From VBDM01 sp963699535 (GTDB taxonomy: Bacteria > Pseudomonadota > Gammaproteobacteria > Burkholderiales > SG8-39): DNA of 64,000 bases. Positions 34,074 to 42,760 of this stretch are shown piece by piece. The notes under the pieces are model-generated. The model was not told the origin of the DNA, made no database searches, and saw nothing but the letters and a program-made list of their open reading frames with translations. The stretch's first letter is position 1; every line of letters begins with the position of its first letter. The translations under genes were made by a program, and so were the position numbers. The stretch is taken from the NCBI GenBank assembly GCA_963699535.1, contig CAVOUJ010000018.1:1-64000 (forward strand). Reading direction: 5' to 3'.

Positions 34074-35177
34074 TCAGAGCTTCAAGGCCTTGTAAAGGAA
34101 CGGCAGACTGACATCCATCCGGTAGTCGACGTCGGAGTGGTCGTCATCGAATTCTTCGTAGGTATGCCGGATGCCAGCCTGAGCGAGGCGCTTGGAGAGA
34201 ATCCGCGCGCCGTAATGGATGTGGTACTGGTCGCGCCAGCCGCAATCGATGTAGACGCCAGAGAGCGACTTCAAGTTGTCGCGGTATCGTGCGACGAGGC
34301 GGATCGGGTCGTGCTCTCGCCACTTGCGCCAGCGCTCTTCGATCGCTTCGCCGGATTCGAGGTTGAACGGAACGCGAAAGCGGTTGGGTGCCTTCGGGTC
34401 CGGGTCGTAGGTCGCCGCCATGCACAGGTTCATGATGCAGTGACCCTCGGCGGTCGAGAGCTTTTCCTTTTTCCACACGTACGCAAGGAAGCGCTTGATG
34501 CGCCCATCGTCCCGCCCTTCAGCGAGGCCCTTGCGGTTCGACTCGCCGCGCGCGTCGTATCGCCCGGCCTTGCGCTTGGGCGCGCGGTGCTTGGCCAATT
34601 CATTGAGCGTATTCGGCCAGTCGTGCCAGTAAACGAAATCGAAATACGCATCTCCGGAGTGGTTCGCGATCGCGCCCCAGTGCTTCGCGTACTTCATGCC
34701 GTGGATGATCGCGCCGTATCCGCCGGATGATTTTCCGAAGCAGCCGCGGTGCTCGCGGCTCGCAAGTGTCCTGAATTCGTGGTCCACGAAGGGAATGATC
34801 TCGCGTGTGAGATAGTCGGCGTAGTTCCCGATCGCCGACGAATTCACGTACTGGTTGCCGCCGAGCGCAGTGAAGCAATCGGGAAAGACGATGATCGCCG
34901 GCCCCATCTTCCGCTCGTGGATGAGCCGCGCCGCGCGCTCCGGGACGTTGTCGCCGAAGGGCTTCCAGTTCGCGTGTGCGAGGCCGGAGCCCGTGAAGCC
35001 GACGAGGTCGTAGAGCACCGGGAAGCGGCGGTTGCCGCCTTCGTCGTACTGCGGCGGCAGCCATACTCCGAGCTTGCGCACGTGCGGATCGCGCAAGGGG
35101 TTGTCCTTGAGGATGTTCGATGCGTGCTCGAGCACGAGGAGAGTGCCGGCGGGGCCTTGGGGGCGTTTGAGGGCCAT
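34074..35177 (-). CDS. Alpha/beta-hydrolase-fold esterase (esterase D/enterochelin esterase-like)
   Basis: 367 residues. The body has RKLGVWLPPQYDEGG (34-48), the nucleophile elbow FGKSSGGYGA (about 147-156) and a final DDDHSDVDYR with the catalytic histidine. No signal peptide is seen, so it is cytoplasmic. Family members hydrolyse enterobactin, S-formylglutathione or other esters; no siderophore genes are nearby. It is divergent from the Bug receptor across a 228-base gap in which I see no gene. Confidence 0.85.
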   Translation of the reverse strand: MALKRPQGPAGTLLVLEHASNILKDNPLRDPHVRKLGVWLPPQYDEGGNRRFPVLYDLVGFTGSGLAHANWKPFGDNVPERAARLIHERKMGPAIIVFPDCFTALGGNQYVNSSAIGNYADYLTREIIPFVDHEFRTLASREHRGCFGKSSGGYGAIIHGMKYAKHWGAIANHSGDAYFDFVYWHDWPNTLNELAKHRAPKRKAGRYDARGESNRKGLAEGRDDGRIKRFLAYVWKKEKLSTAEGHCIMNLCMAATYDPDPKAPNRFRVPFNLESGEAIEERWRKWREHDPIRLVARYRDNLKSLSGVYIDCGWRDQYHIHYGARILSKRLAQAGIRHTYEEFDDDHSDVDYRMDVSLPFLYKALKL

Positions 35178-35405
35178 GCGTATTCTCAGATCTGGCGATG
35201 CTACGCGATTGTGGCATACCGAAGCTGGATACGACTCAAAGTCCTAAGCCCTCAAACAGGCATAGAATGCTCTCGACGCGCGTGCGAGTTCAGGATTGGC
35301 GGCGTCAGACTTGGGTTCGGATCTTTAGTGGAGCCAATGGAGTCCATCGAGTCGGCGCTGAAGGTGTGCGGTTCCGGAGAATAGGCACTGGAGACAATCC
35401 CATGA

Positions 35406-36386
35406 TTGCCTCGCACCGTATCGCTTGCCGCGCTCGCCGCAATCGCCTTGTCGCTCGCCTCGCACCCGGCCGCGCCCCAGAGTTTCGCGCCGACGAGGCC
35501 GGTGAAGGTCGTCTCCCCCTTTCCCAGTGGACTCGGCCCGGACGTCGTCGCCCGGGTCCTCGCCGACCGGCTGACGAAGGTCTGGAACCAGCAGGTGATC
35601 GTCGAACCGAGGCCGGGCGCGCATGGAATCCTCGCGATCGGCGCGATAAAGAAGGGCAAACCGGACGGTCACGAACTGGGCTTCATCAGCATGGGACACC
35701 TCGCGATCAACCCGAACCTCTTGAAAAGCATCCCCTACGATCCGGAGAGGGACTTCGCGCTGCTCTCGATGGTATACCGCACGCCGTTCTACCTCGTCGT
35801 ATCGACCGCCGGCGCGCACCGCAGCATCCCAGAATTGATCGCTCACGCAAAGGCAAACCCCGACAAGCTGACCTACAGTTCGCCTTCCGTCGGCAGCGTG
35901 CCGCATCTGGGCGGCGCGCTGCTCGCCTTCATGACCGATACCCGAATGGTTCACGTTCCGTACAAGGAAGGGCAACAGCCGTACCTGGCGGTCGCAAACG
36001 GCGACGTGGACTGGACGCTGGGCTCGATGGGCTCGGTCATGCCTCTGGTCAATGCCGGGAAAATCAGAATCCTCGCCGTGACCACGAGATCGCGGCTGCC
36101 AAACCGCGCCGACATTCCGACGGTCGAGGAGGCGGGCGGGCCGGCCGGCTTCTTCGTCGATTCGTGGGGCTCGATGGTCGCACCGGCGAGCGTACCGGCG
36201 GATGTGGCGAGAAGCCTGGCGTTGGACATCGCAGCGGCTCTCGCCCACCCTGAGGTCGTCGAAGGCCTTCGGCGCATAGGATTCGAGGCCTCGCCTTCCA
36301 CCCCTGCGCAGCTCGCGGAGGTCCTGCAGTCCGACCTCAAGAAATACGGTGAACTGATCAAGCGCGTAGGGGTGCAGCCGGAGTGA
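35406..36386 (+). CDS. Tripartite tricarboxylate transporter (Bug-type) substrate-binding protein 1
   Basis: 326 residues with a signal peptide (about 1-25) and the TctC fold: VVSPFPSGLGPDVVARVLAD near the start, LPNRADIPTVEEAGG near 235. These periplasmic proteins bind carboxylates and related ligands. The TTG at 35406 starts this frame, but an ATG with a good GGAGA site sits at 35402 one base out of register; one inserted base here would make it the real start. The N-terminus otherwise fits. No tctA/tctB membrane genes are nearby. Confidence 0.88.
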   Translation: MPRTVSLAALAAIALSLASHPAAPQSFAPTRPVKVVSPFPSGLGPDVVARVLADRLTKVWNQQVIVEPRPGAHGILAIGAIKKGKPDGHELGFISMGHLAINPNLLKSIPYDPERDFALLSMVYRTPFYLVVSTAGAHRSIPELIAHAKANPDKLTYSSPSVGSVPHLGGALLAFMTDTRMVHVPYKEGQQPYLAVANGDVDWTLGSMGSVMPLVNAGKIRILAVTTRSRLPNRADIPTVEEAGGPAGFFVDSWGSMVAPASVPADVARSLALDIAAALAHPEVVEGLRRIGFEASPSTPAQLAEVLQSDLKKYGELIKRVGVQPE

Positions 36387-36414
36387 GCAGCGCGGTGCGC
36401 GCCCTACCGAGGAG

Positions 36415-36620
36415 CCGGGTCGGCCCTCTGCAGGCGAAGCCAGCGTCTCTGTGGCTTTCTAAGGTATTCCCCGAGGTCGTCTAGGGAACGCACCTAGAGA
36501 CACGGCTCGCTCCCGGCCTTATGCTGCCCTCACGATTGGAAGCATCAATCGTCCCGACGCCTCGCTCTCCCCTCCCTAAGCGAGCGACGGGCAAAGCCGC
36601 GGGAAACCGCGGCTTTTTTT
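36415..36620 (+). ncRNA. Candidate structured RNA ending in an intrinsic terminator
   Basis: The 307-base gap after Bug receptor 1 holds nested and serial pairings. Nested: GCCGGG (36415-36420) with CCCGGC (36512-36517); GTCTCT (36445-36450) with AGAGAC (36496-36501); AGGT (36462-36465) with ACCT (36492-36495); TTCCC (36467-36471) with GGGAA (36484-36488). Then come hairpins ACGATTG/CAATCGT (36532-36552) and CTCGCT/AGCGAG (36561-36584), and the terminator. It may be an independent small RNA or a long structured 3' end. No known RNA family is recognised. Confidence 0.5.
36593..36620 (+). terminator. Intrinsic terminator
   Basis: AAAGCCGCGG and CCGCGGCTTT pair around a short GAAA loop, followed by a run of eight T in total. 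It ends the Bug receptor 1 transcript and/or the structured RNA candidate. The convergent lipoprotein gene ends 74 bases further on. Confidence 0.93.
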
Positions 36621-36693
36621 TGTCCCAAGAGGCTCGGCGCGCCGTCTGATCGGGGCAGGCGAGCCAAGAGAATTCGGTTACCCCGCTCGGGGT

Positions 36694-37140
36694 CTATCTC
36701 TGTCGCGCGGCGGCTTCGCGCGCCACCAGGGCGCCTTCCGCGTCGCCGCGCGCCTCACGCGCCTGGGCGATGAGGCGCCAGTTCTCCGCACGCAGGGCGG
36801 GATCGTCCCGCGCCCAGGTGTTGGAGCGCGCCGCGAGGCCTTCGACCTGCATGTAATCGCCCTGCGCGAGACGCACCCGCGCGAGTTCCTGCCACACGCG
36901 CGGGTTTCGCGGCTCGATCCTGAGCGCGCGCTCGAGCGATGCCGCGGCGTTTGCCAGGCGCCCGGCTTGCGTGTCCGCCTGCGCGCTTTCCATCAGGCTT
37001 GCGATCGCGACTGTCTCGGTGCGCGATGCTTCCGCGGGAGGCGCAGGCTCGGGCGTCGGAGCGCTCGGCTGCATCGGCAGGCTTGTGCACGCCGAAAGGA
37101 GCGCGGCGAGGGCAACGAGCGAAGACCTGCGGACGTTCAT
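36694..37140 (-). CDS. TPR lipoprotein next to mrcB
   Basis: 148 residues. The lipobox LLSAC (Cys18) and a Pro-rich linker (MQPSAPTPEPAPP) precede two TPR-like helix pairs: LANAAASLERALRIEPRN and LAQGDYMQVEGLAARS. It is likely attached to the outer membrane. Its gene follows mrcB after 25 bases on the same strand. In other proteobacteria a TPR-containing lipoprotein activates PBP1B, so a role as partner of this PBP1B is a reasonable inference. Confidence 0.85.
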   Translation of the reverse strand: MNVRRSSLVALAALLSACTSLPMQPSAPTPEPAPPAEASRTETVAIASLMESAQADTQAGRLANAAASLERALRIEPRNPRVWQELARVRLAQGDYMQVEGLAARSNTWARDDPALRAENWRLIAQAREARGDAEGALVAREAAARQR

Positions 37141-37165
37141 GGTCCGCTATTCTCCGCCAATTCTG

Positions 37166-39505
37166 CTATCTTCCGAAGAGCCGTTCCCACAAGCCTTTCG
37201 CGCGCTGCTTCACCTCCTCGACCGCCGTGCCCACGGCGCTCGCGCAGGGCGCACGCTCGGCGGGCGCCGAGCCCTGCGCGAAGGGCAGCTCCAGAGCGCC
37301 GCCGCAACCCGAGTCCGCGCGCAGGCCGCTCATCGGGTCGATGAGCACGTTCTCTATCCCTTCGGGCTTGGGCAGTGCGAGCGGCTCCGGGTGGAGCGCG
37401 GCCATGAGGTCGCCCCAGGGCGGGAGAGCCGCGGCGGCGCCCGAGAGCCGCGCGGCGCGGTTGTCATCGTAGCCGATCCACACGACCGCGAGCCGGTCTC
37501 CGGTGAATCCCGCGAACCAGGCGTCGCGCTGCTCGTCGGTCGTCCCGGTCTTGGCTGCGACCGCGGTCTCGGGAGGCAGCCAGCTCTTGAGCGCCTGGCC
37601 CGTGCCTTCGCGCACCACCCCCTGCATCGCCGCCGTGATGAGGTATACGGGCTCGGGCGGGAAGGCCTGCTCGACCGCGAGCGGGTAGCGCTTCAGGGGC
37701 GTCCCGTCCTGGGTCGTCACCTCGCGGATGGCGCGCAAGGGTGTACGAAAGCCACCGCTTGCGATCGTCTGGTACATCTGCGCGACTTCCAGGGGAGAGA
37801 GCTCTAGCGCGCCGAGCAGCGTCGAGGCGTAGGGTTTCAGCTCGCGCTCGATCCCGAGCCGCCTCAAGGTGGTGAACACGCGCTCGATGCCGATCTCGGT
37901 CCCCAGGCGCGCCGTGGCGACGTTGTAGGACTGCGCGAGCGCGGTCCTGAGCGGCACCGCGCCGTGGAACTGCTTGTCGTAGTTGGCCGGCTCCCAGTCG
38001 GGCGCGCCGCGGCTCTTCCACACGAAGGGCCCGTCGTCGATCGGCGTGACCAGGGTGTAGCGCGAGGGCTCGGCGAGCGCAGTCAGGTAGATCGCAGGTT
38101 TCAGGAGCGAGCCCACCGGCCGCGCGGCGTCGAGCGCCCGGTTGAAGCCGCGGTATCCGGTGTCGCGCCCGCCGACGATGGCCTGCACTTCGCCGCTCTG
38201 GTTGTCCGTAACGACGATCGCGCCCTCGAGGCCGGGGGCGCCGAAGCGCTTGTCGCGGTCGAACTGCGCGAGCCGGCGGGTGAGCGCTCGCTCGGCCTCT
38301 CCCTGCGCTCGCGGATCGAGCGTGGTGAAGATCCGCAGACCCTCGGAGCGCAGGTCGGCTTCGTCGTACTCGCGCCGCAGCTGCCGGTGCACCAAATCGA
38401 CGAAGGCCGGATGAGGCGAAGTGCCCATCGCGGCCTTTGCGCTCACTCCGAGCGGCGCGGCGCGCGCCACGGCGTACTCTTCCGGCTTGATCGAGCCGCG
38501 GTCGCGTGCCTCGCGCAACACGAGATTGCGCCGCTCGAGCGCGCGCTGCGGGCGGCGGTAGGGGTCGTATACGCCCGGCCCCTTGACCAGGGCGACCAGC
38601 AGCGCGCTCTCGGCGAGCGTGAGCTGCTCGACCGTCTTGCCGAAGTAATGCAGCGAAGCGAGGCCGACGCCGTGGATGGCGCGGTCGCGGTCCTGGCCGA
38701 GGTAGATTTCGTTGAGATAGGTCTCGAGGATCTCCTCTTTTCCGTAGTGGAGTTCGAGGAGCACCGCCATGATGAATTCGGTACCCTTGCGCCGGAGCGT
38801 GCGCTCGGGCGTGAGAAAGAAATTCTTGACGAGCTGCTGGGTGAGCGTACTCCCGCCCTGGAGACCCCTGAAGCGCACGAAACTCCAAAGTGCGCGCGCG
38901 ATTCCGCGCAGATCGTAGCCGTGGTGGGTATGGAAGCTGCGGTCCTCGACCGCGATCAGCGCATTGACGAGATGCTTGGGGACCTGGGAGAGGCGCACCA
39001 GCACCCGGTCCTGATTGTTCGCGGGATAGATCCCGCCGATCGGAAGGGGCTCCAGCCGCACCAGCGGGAGATCGCGGCCTTCGGCGTCCGCGACCCTCGC
39101 GACCTTGCCGCCTTCGAACGCGACGCGGATGCGCCGCGCGGGTTGCGGCCCGTCCCAGAAGACGAAGGGGCGCAGCGCGATCTCGAGGCCCTCGGCCGTC
39201 CTTACGAACCAGCCCGATTCGCCCTCGCGCAAGCCGTCGCGGTAGCCGGCATCGCGCAGCTCCTGCATCACCTCGGCGAGCGCGATCCGCAGTCCCGCGT
39301 GCAGCTCGAGCGGCCGGGCGTAGATCCGCGCGGGGAGCGCGAACCGCCGGCCTTCGAATTCGCTGCGCACGCGGAAATCGAGATACAGCGTGAAGCCGGC
39401 CGCGAGCAGAGCGAGCGAGAGGAAAGCGTAGCGGAGATAGCGCCAGAACTTCGCGCGGCTCGAGGGTGGAGTACCGAACATCCGGCGGCGGAACATCGAG
39501 GGCAT
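37166..39505 (-). CDS. mrcB: Penicillin-binding protein 1B (bifunctional transglycosylase/transpeptidase)
   Basis: 779 residues, normal for PBP1B. One membrane anchor (about 25-43), then the glycosyltransferase domain with EDRSF (187-191, catalytic Glu) and GGSTLTQQLVKN (217-228), then the transpeptidase with SLLK (466-469), SYN (526-528) and KTGTT (652-656). It polymerises and cross-links peptidoglycan at the inner membrane. The UB2H-like region lies between anchor and glycosyltransferase. The TPR lipoprotein downstream may regulate it. Confidence 0.96.
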   Translation of the reverse strand: MPSMFRRRMFGTPPSSRAKFWRYLRYAFLSLALLAAGFTLYLDFRVRSEFEGRRFALPARIYARPLELHAGLRIALAEVMQELRDAGYRDGLREGESGWFVRTAEGLEIALRPFVFWDGPQPARRIRVAFEGGKVARVADAEGRDLPLVRLEPLPIGGIYPANNQDRVLVRLSQVPKHLVNALIAVEDRSFHTHHGYDLRGIARALWSFVRFRGLQGGSTLTQQLVKNFFLTPERTLRRKGTEFIMAVLLELHYGKEEILETYLNEIYLGQDRDRAIHGVGLASLHYFGKTVEQLTLAESALLVALVKGPGVYDPYRRPQRALERRNLVLREARDRGSIKPEEYAVARAAPLGVSAKAAMGTSPHPAFVDLVHRQLRREYDEADLRSEGLRIFTTLDPRAQGEAERALTRRLAQFDRDKRFGAPGLEGAIVVTDNQSGEVQAIVGGRDTGYRGFNRALDAARPVGSLLKPAIYLTALAEPSRYTLVTPIDDGPFVWKSRGAPDWEPANYDKQFHGAVPLRTALAQSYNVATARLGTEIGIERVFTTLRRLGIERELKPYASTLLGALELSPLEVAQMYQTIASGGFRTPLRAIREVTTQDGTPLKRYPLAVEQAFPPEPVYLITAAMQGVVREGTGQALKSWLPPETAVAAKTGTTDEQRDAWFAGFTGDRLAVVWIGYDDNRAARLSGAAAALPPWGDLMAALHPEPLALPKPEGIENVLIDPMSGLRADSGCGGALELPFAQGSAPAERAPCASAVGTAVEEVKQRAKGLWERLFGR

Positions 39506-39652
39506 TGTACTTTGAGGGGATGTCGTGCCGGTCGTTCATGACTGACAGGATGCGGAAAAGGACGGCGTTCGCGACCCGACTGTCGCCTCGCAACGACGGC
39601 CGGTAATAGAATGAGCGGTACACTCTAGAGCCGTCCTCGCAAGGAGTCCCCC

Positions 39653-40018
39653 ATGCCCAACCCCGTCGTCCACTGGGAGATGATGTCGAAAAACCCAGCC
39701 AAGATCTCGGCTTTCTACGAGAAGGTGTTCGGCTGGACGATCAAGCAAATGCCCGAGATGGACTACCACCTGGTGGAAACCGGCGGCCAGGGCGGGATCA
39801 ATGGCGGCATCTTCAAGCCCAAGCGCAAGGGCCCCTGGCCCGGCAACATGACGCTCTACATCAACGTCGACGACCTCGCCGCGTTCCGCAAGAAGATCGT
39901 CGCCGCCGGCGGCAAGATCCACGTCGAGGAGCAGGAAGTCCCCCGAATGGGTTCCTTCTCGCTCTTCACCGATCCCGAGGGCCGGATGATGGGGATCTGG
40001 AAGACGGCGAAGATGTGA
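39653..40018 (+). CDS. VOC family protein
   Basis: 121 residues. MPNPVVHWEMMSKNPAKISAFYEKVFGW-type start and the PGNMTLYINVDDLAAFRKKI segment show a single VOC domain of the predicted lactoylglutathione-lyase-like type. The final DPEGRMMGIWK is the conserved C-terminal strand. CAAGGAG gives a ribosome binding site. It lies 4 bases before DUF427 and is probably co-transcribed with it. Enzymatic activity unknown. Confidence 0.9.
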   Translation: MPNPVVHWEMMSKNPAKISAFYEKVFGWTIKQMPEMDYHLVETGGQGGINGGIFKPKRKGPWPGNMTLYINVDDLAAFRKKIVAAGGKIHVEEQEVPRMGSFSLFTDPEGRMMGIWKTAKM

Positions 40019-40022
40019 CGTC

Positions 40023-40386
40023 ATGAGCGCCGCACCCGGCTTCAAGAAGCGCCCCGACTACCGCATCACGACGCAGCCGGCCGGCGTGCGCGTGCAGGTC
40101 ACCTTCCGGGGCGAAGTCATCGCCGATACGACGGACGCGGTTCGTCTCGGAGGAGGGGAGCTACGCCGCGGTCTTCTACATCCCGCGCGAGGACGTGAAG
40201 ATGGAGCGCCTCGAGCGCTCGAGCCACCAGACCTACTGCCCCTACAAGGGCCGCGCCTCGTACTACTCGCTCGAAGGCGCGCAGAACGCGGTCTGGTCCT
40301 ACGAACAGCCCTACGACGAGATGCTCGACATCAAGGGCCTGCTCGCCTTCTATCCCGACAAGGTCGATTCGATCATCGCGGTCTAG
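40023..40386 (+). CDS. DUF427 family protein (one frame break)
   Basis: 120 residues after removal of one extra G near 40149-40150. The first part reads MSAAPGFKKRPDYRI with FRGEVIADTTDAVRL; the second part HQTYCPYKGRASYYSL and the C-terminus AFYPDKVDSIIAV are in another frame. Together they form a complete DUF427 domain, a small beta-rich fold of unknown function. A short remnant of a second DUF427 gene lies at 47944-48021. Confidence 0.87.
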
Positions 40387-41003
40387 TCACGACCGGCCGC
40401 CGCAGGCGCGCCGCAGTTCCTCGCGCTCGTCCGCGCTCAAGTCCCGGCTGAAGTGGAGCATCCGATCGAGGATGTCGTCGGTCTCGAAGTAGGCGTTGCG
40501 GCATTCGAGGTGCACGAACCCGCCCGGAGCGAAGCGCCCCTCTTCCCAGTACACGAGCCGGATGCGCCAGGTCCCGCGCTCGATCGGCTCGCGGCAGCTG
40601 CGGCATTTCGCCTGTGCACCCGGCGAGCGCTCGGCGCCGTCGATCCGCGGCAGGCGAGGGTGCGCGAGGCTCGCGCGCGCGGTACGCTCCAGAGCTCTCG
40701 CGATCGGGCACTGCCATTGCCGTTTCCGCGAGGGCGGCAAGCAGCGGCTCCGGCCGTTTGTACGCCGCGCACAGAGGATGGAACCACACGGTCATCTCGC
40801 CCTCGGCGAAGGGGTTGGGCAGACGTTCGCCGAAACGCAGCTCTCCGCGCTCGATGGTCGGCGCAGCCGCGGCACTTGGAGCGGCCGCTCGTCGCGGGTT
40901 CGAAGAGTGGGGCACGCGAGGGCGGGGTCGCTCCGAGGGTCTCGCGTATGGTAGCCGGACTGCGACAATACGCGCCATGCTCATGGCAATAGGAGGCGGA
41001 CAT
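40387..41003 (-). CDS. Protein with two PARP-type zinc fingers (two frame breaks)
   Basis: Reading across two single-base insertions (near 40860 and 40698) gives 204 residues. Two modules carry the C-x2-C...H-x2-C pattern of PARP-type fingers: CRGC ... WFHPLC in the first (with RGELRFGERLPNPFAEGE between) and CRSC ... HLEC in the second (with REPIERGTWRIRLVYW between). In eukaryotes these fingers recognise DNA breaks in PARP1 and DNA ligase III; bacterial examples are uncommon. The C-terminus is helical (LSADEREELRRACG). No ADP-ribosyltransferase domain is present. The 5' end is uncertain: the first 30 residues are not conserved-looking. Confidence 0.62.
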
Positions 41004-41060
41004 AGGTCCCGATCGCGTCGCCTTTGCGGCTACAACCTAGGACGGAATCGTAAGAAAAAC

Positions 41061-41690
41061 GTGACCCTCCCCGCCGAGAACGCCGAACTGGATCGCTGGA
41101 ACGCGCGCTTTGCCGCCGAGGGCTTCGTATTCGGCACCGAGCCCAACGCCTTTCTCGCCTCGCAGCGCGCGCGCCTGGCGCCCGGCATGAGCGCGCTATG
41201 CGTGGCCGACGGCGAAGGCCGCAACAGCGTCTGGCTGGCGAAGCAGGGTCTCGAAGTGACGGCGTTCGATTTCTCGCCCGTCGGCCTGGCCAAGGCGATG
41301 AAACTCGCGCAGCAGAGCGGCGTCAAGGTGGACTATCGCCAGGCGGACGTGAACGAATGGGACTGGGACGCCGCGCGGTACGACGTCGTCGTCGCGATCT
41401 TCGTCCAGTTCACTCCCCCGGTCCAGAGATCCCGGATGTTCGAGGGCATGATCCGCGCCCTGAAGCCCGGCGGGCTCCTGATCCTCCAGGGCTATCGCCC
41501 GGAGCAGCTCCGCTACGCGACCGGCGGACCGAAACAGGTGGAGAACCTCTACACCGAGCCGCTGCTTCGAGAGAGCTTCGCCACACTCCAGTTCCTTCAC
41601 CTCGCCTCGCACGACGACGTGGTCGACGAAGGCGCGGGCCACAAAGGCATGTCCGCATTGATCGACTTGGTGGCGCAACAGCATGGCTGA
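41061..41690 (+). CDS. Class I SAM-dependent methyltransferase
   Basis: 209 residues from the GTG at 41061. The SAM-binding motif I is ALCVADGEGRNSVWLAKQG (about 46-64) and the core continues with VTAFDFSPVGLAKA and PGGLLILQGY. The N-terminal WNARFAAEGFVFGTEPNAFL is typical of the TehB/thiopurine-like group, which methylates small toxic compounds. The substrate is unknown. Its end overlaps the LigB-type gene by 8 bases. Confidence 0.88.
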   Translation: MTLPAENAELDRWNARFAAEGFVFGTEPNAFLASQRARLAPGMSALCVADGEGRNSVWLAKQGLEVTAFDFSPVGLAKAMKLAQQSGVKVDYRQADVNEWDWDAARYDVVVAIFVQFTPPVQRSRMFEGMIRALKPGGLLILQGYRPEQLRYATGGPKQVENLYTEPLLRESFATLQFLHLASHDDVVDEGAGHKGMSALIDLVAQQHG

Positions 41691-42681
41691 GATCGTCCTC
41701 GCGGTCGGCACTTCGCACTCGCCGATGCTGAACGCGACCCTCGAGGAATGGAGCCGGTTCGAGCCGCGCGAGACGACCATGAAATTCGTCGACCGCGAGG
41801 GCAATCCCAGCACCTACGAAGCGCTGCTGCGGGAAGCCGGAGGCCGCTACGCGGGCGAAGCTACACCGGAGAAATTCGCCGCGCGCCACGCCGCCGCCCA
41901 GGCCGCGCTCGACCGGCTGTCCGCCGAGATCCGCGACGCCAGGCTGGACGCGCTGGTGGTTTTCGGAGATGACCAGAAGGAGCTGTTCCTCGAGGACAAT
42001 ATCCCGGCCCTGCTCGTCTATCGCGGCAAGACCCTGGCGCACGCGATGCGGCCACCGAAGCCCGAGTGGGTAGACTGGTTCGCCGCGATCCAGGAACGCT
42101 ACTACCTCCCCAGCGGCCGCGCCGAGTTTCCGGTCGAGCACGAACTCGCGGAGCATCTGATCGCCTGTTTGATGCGCCGCGATTTCGACGTCGCGGTGTG
42201 CGACCGCCCCCCGCGCGGCGAGGGCGAGGGCCATGCCTTCGCGTTCGTCCACCAGCGCCTGTTCGGCTTCGGGCGGACGGCGCCGGTCGTGCCCATGGTG
42301 CCGGTATTCCTCAACACCTACTACCCGCCCAATCAGCCCACGCCGGCGCGGTGCTTCCGCGTCGGCCAGGCGGTCCGCGCCGCGATCGAATCCTGGGGCA
42401 GGCCTGCGCGCGTGGGCGTGCTCGGATCGGGCGGGCTCACTCACTTCGCCATCGACGAGGACTTCGACCGCGGGATCGTGCGCGCGCTGCAGGCGAAAGA
42501 CGGCGATGCGCTCATGCGCCTGCCGCCGCGCAAGCTCAACTCGGGCAACTCGGAGATCCGCAACTGGATCGCCATGGCAGGCGCCTCGGAGCATCTGCCC
42601 GCGGCGTGGGCGGAATACATCCCCGGCTATCGCTCCCCCGCCGGAACCGGGACGGGGTTCTGCTTCGCGGCGTTCCGCTGA
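41683..42681 (+). CDS. LigB-type class III extradiol dioxygenase
   Basis: 332 residues of the catalytic subunit B superfamily of class III extradiol enzymes. VGTSHSPML (8-16) has the metal-binding His13; FVHQRLFGF and SGGLTHFAI (about 251-259) provide further conserved residues, including the likely catalytic His. The group includes protocatechuate 4,5-dioxygenase and gallate dioxygenase beta subunits. No alpha subunit gene is adjacent, so it may be a stand-alone enzyme. Translationally coupled to the methyltransferase. Confidence 0.88.
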   Translation: MAEIVLAVGTSHSPMLNATLEEWSRFEPRETTMKFVDREGNPSTYEALLREAGGRYAGEATPEKFAARHAAAQAALDRLSAEIRDARLDALVVFGDDQKELFLEDNIPALLVYRGKTLAHAMRPPKPEWVDWFAAIQERYYLPSGRAEFPVEHELAEHLIACLMRRDFDVAVCDRPPRGEGEGHAFAFVHQRLFGFGRTAPVVPMVPVFLNTYYPPNQPTPARCFRVGQAVRAAIESWGRPARVGVLGSGGLTHFAIDEDFDRGIVRALQAKDGDALMRLPPRKLNSGNSEIRNWIAMAGASEHLPAAWAEYIPGYRSPAGTGTGFCFAAFR

Positions 42682-42760
42682 GCGGCGCGGCGCGCGTGAC
42701 GGTAAATTCAATCCGGCCGTCGCCGGCGCTTTGCGCCGTTGCGGTGGCGCCACCCTCGTC

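Noticed and set aside
36415..36620. 6S RNA or tmRNA
   Set aside because: No single long hairpin with a central bubble closing the 5' and 3' ends, and no tRNA-Ala-like end or tag reading frame.
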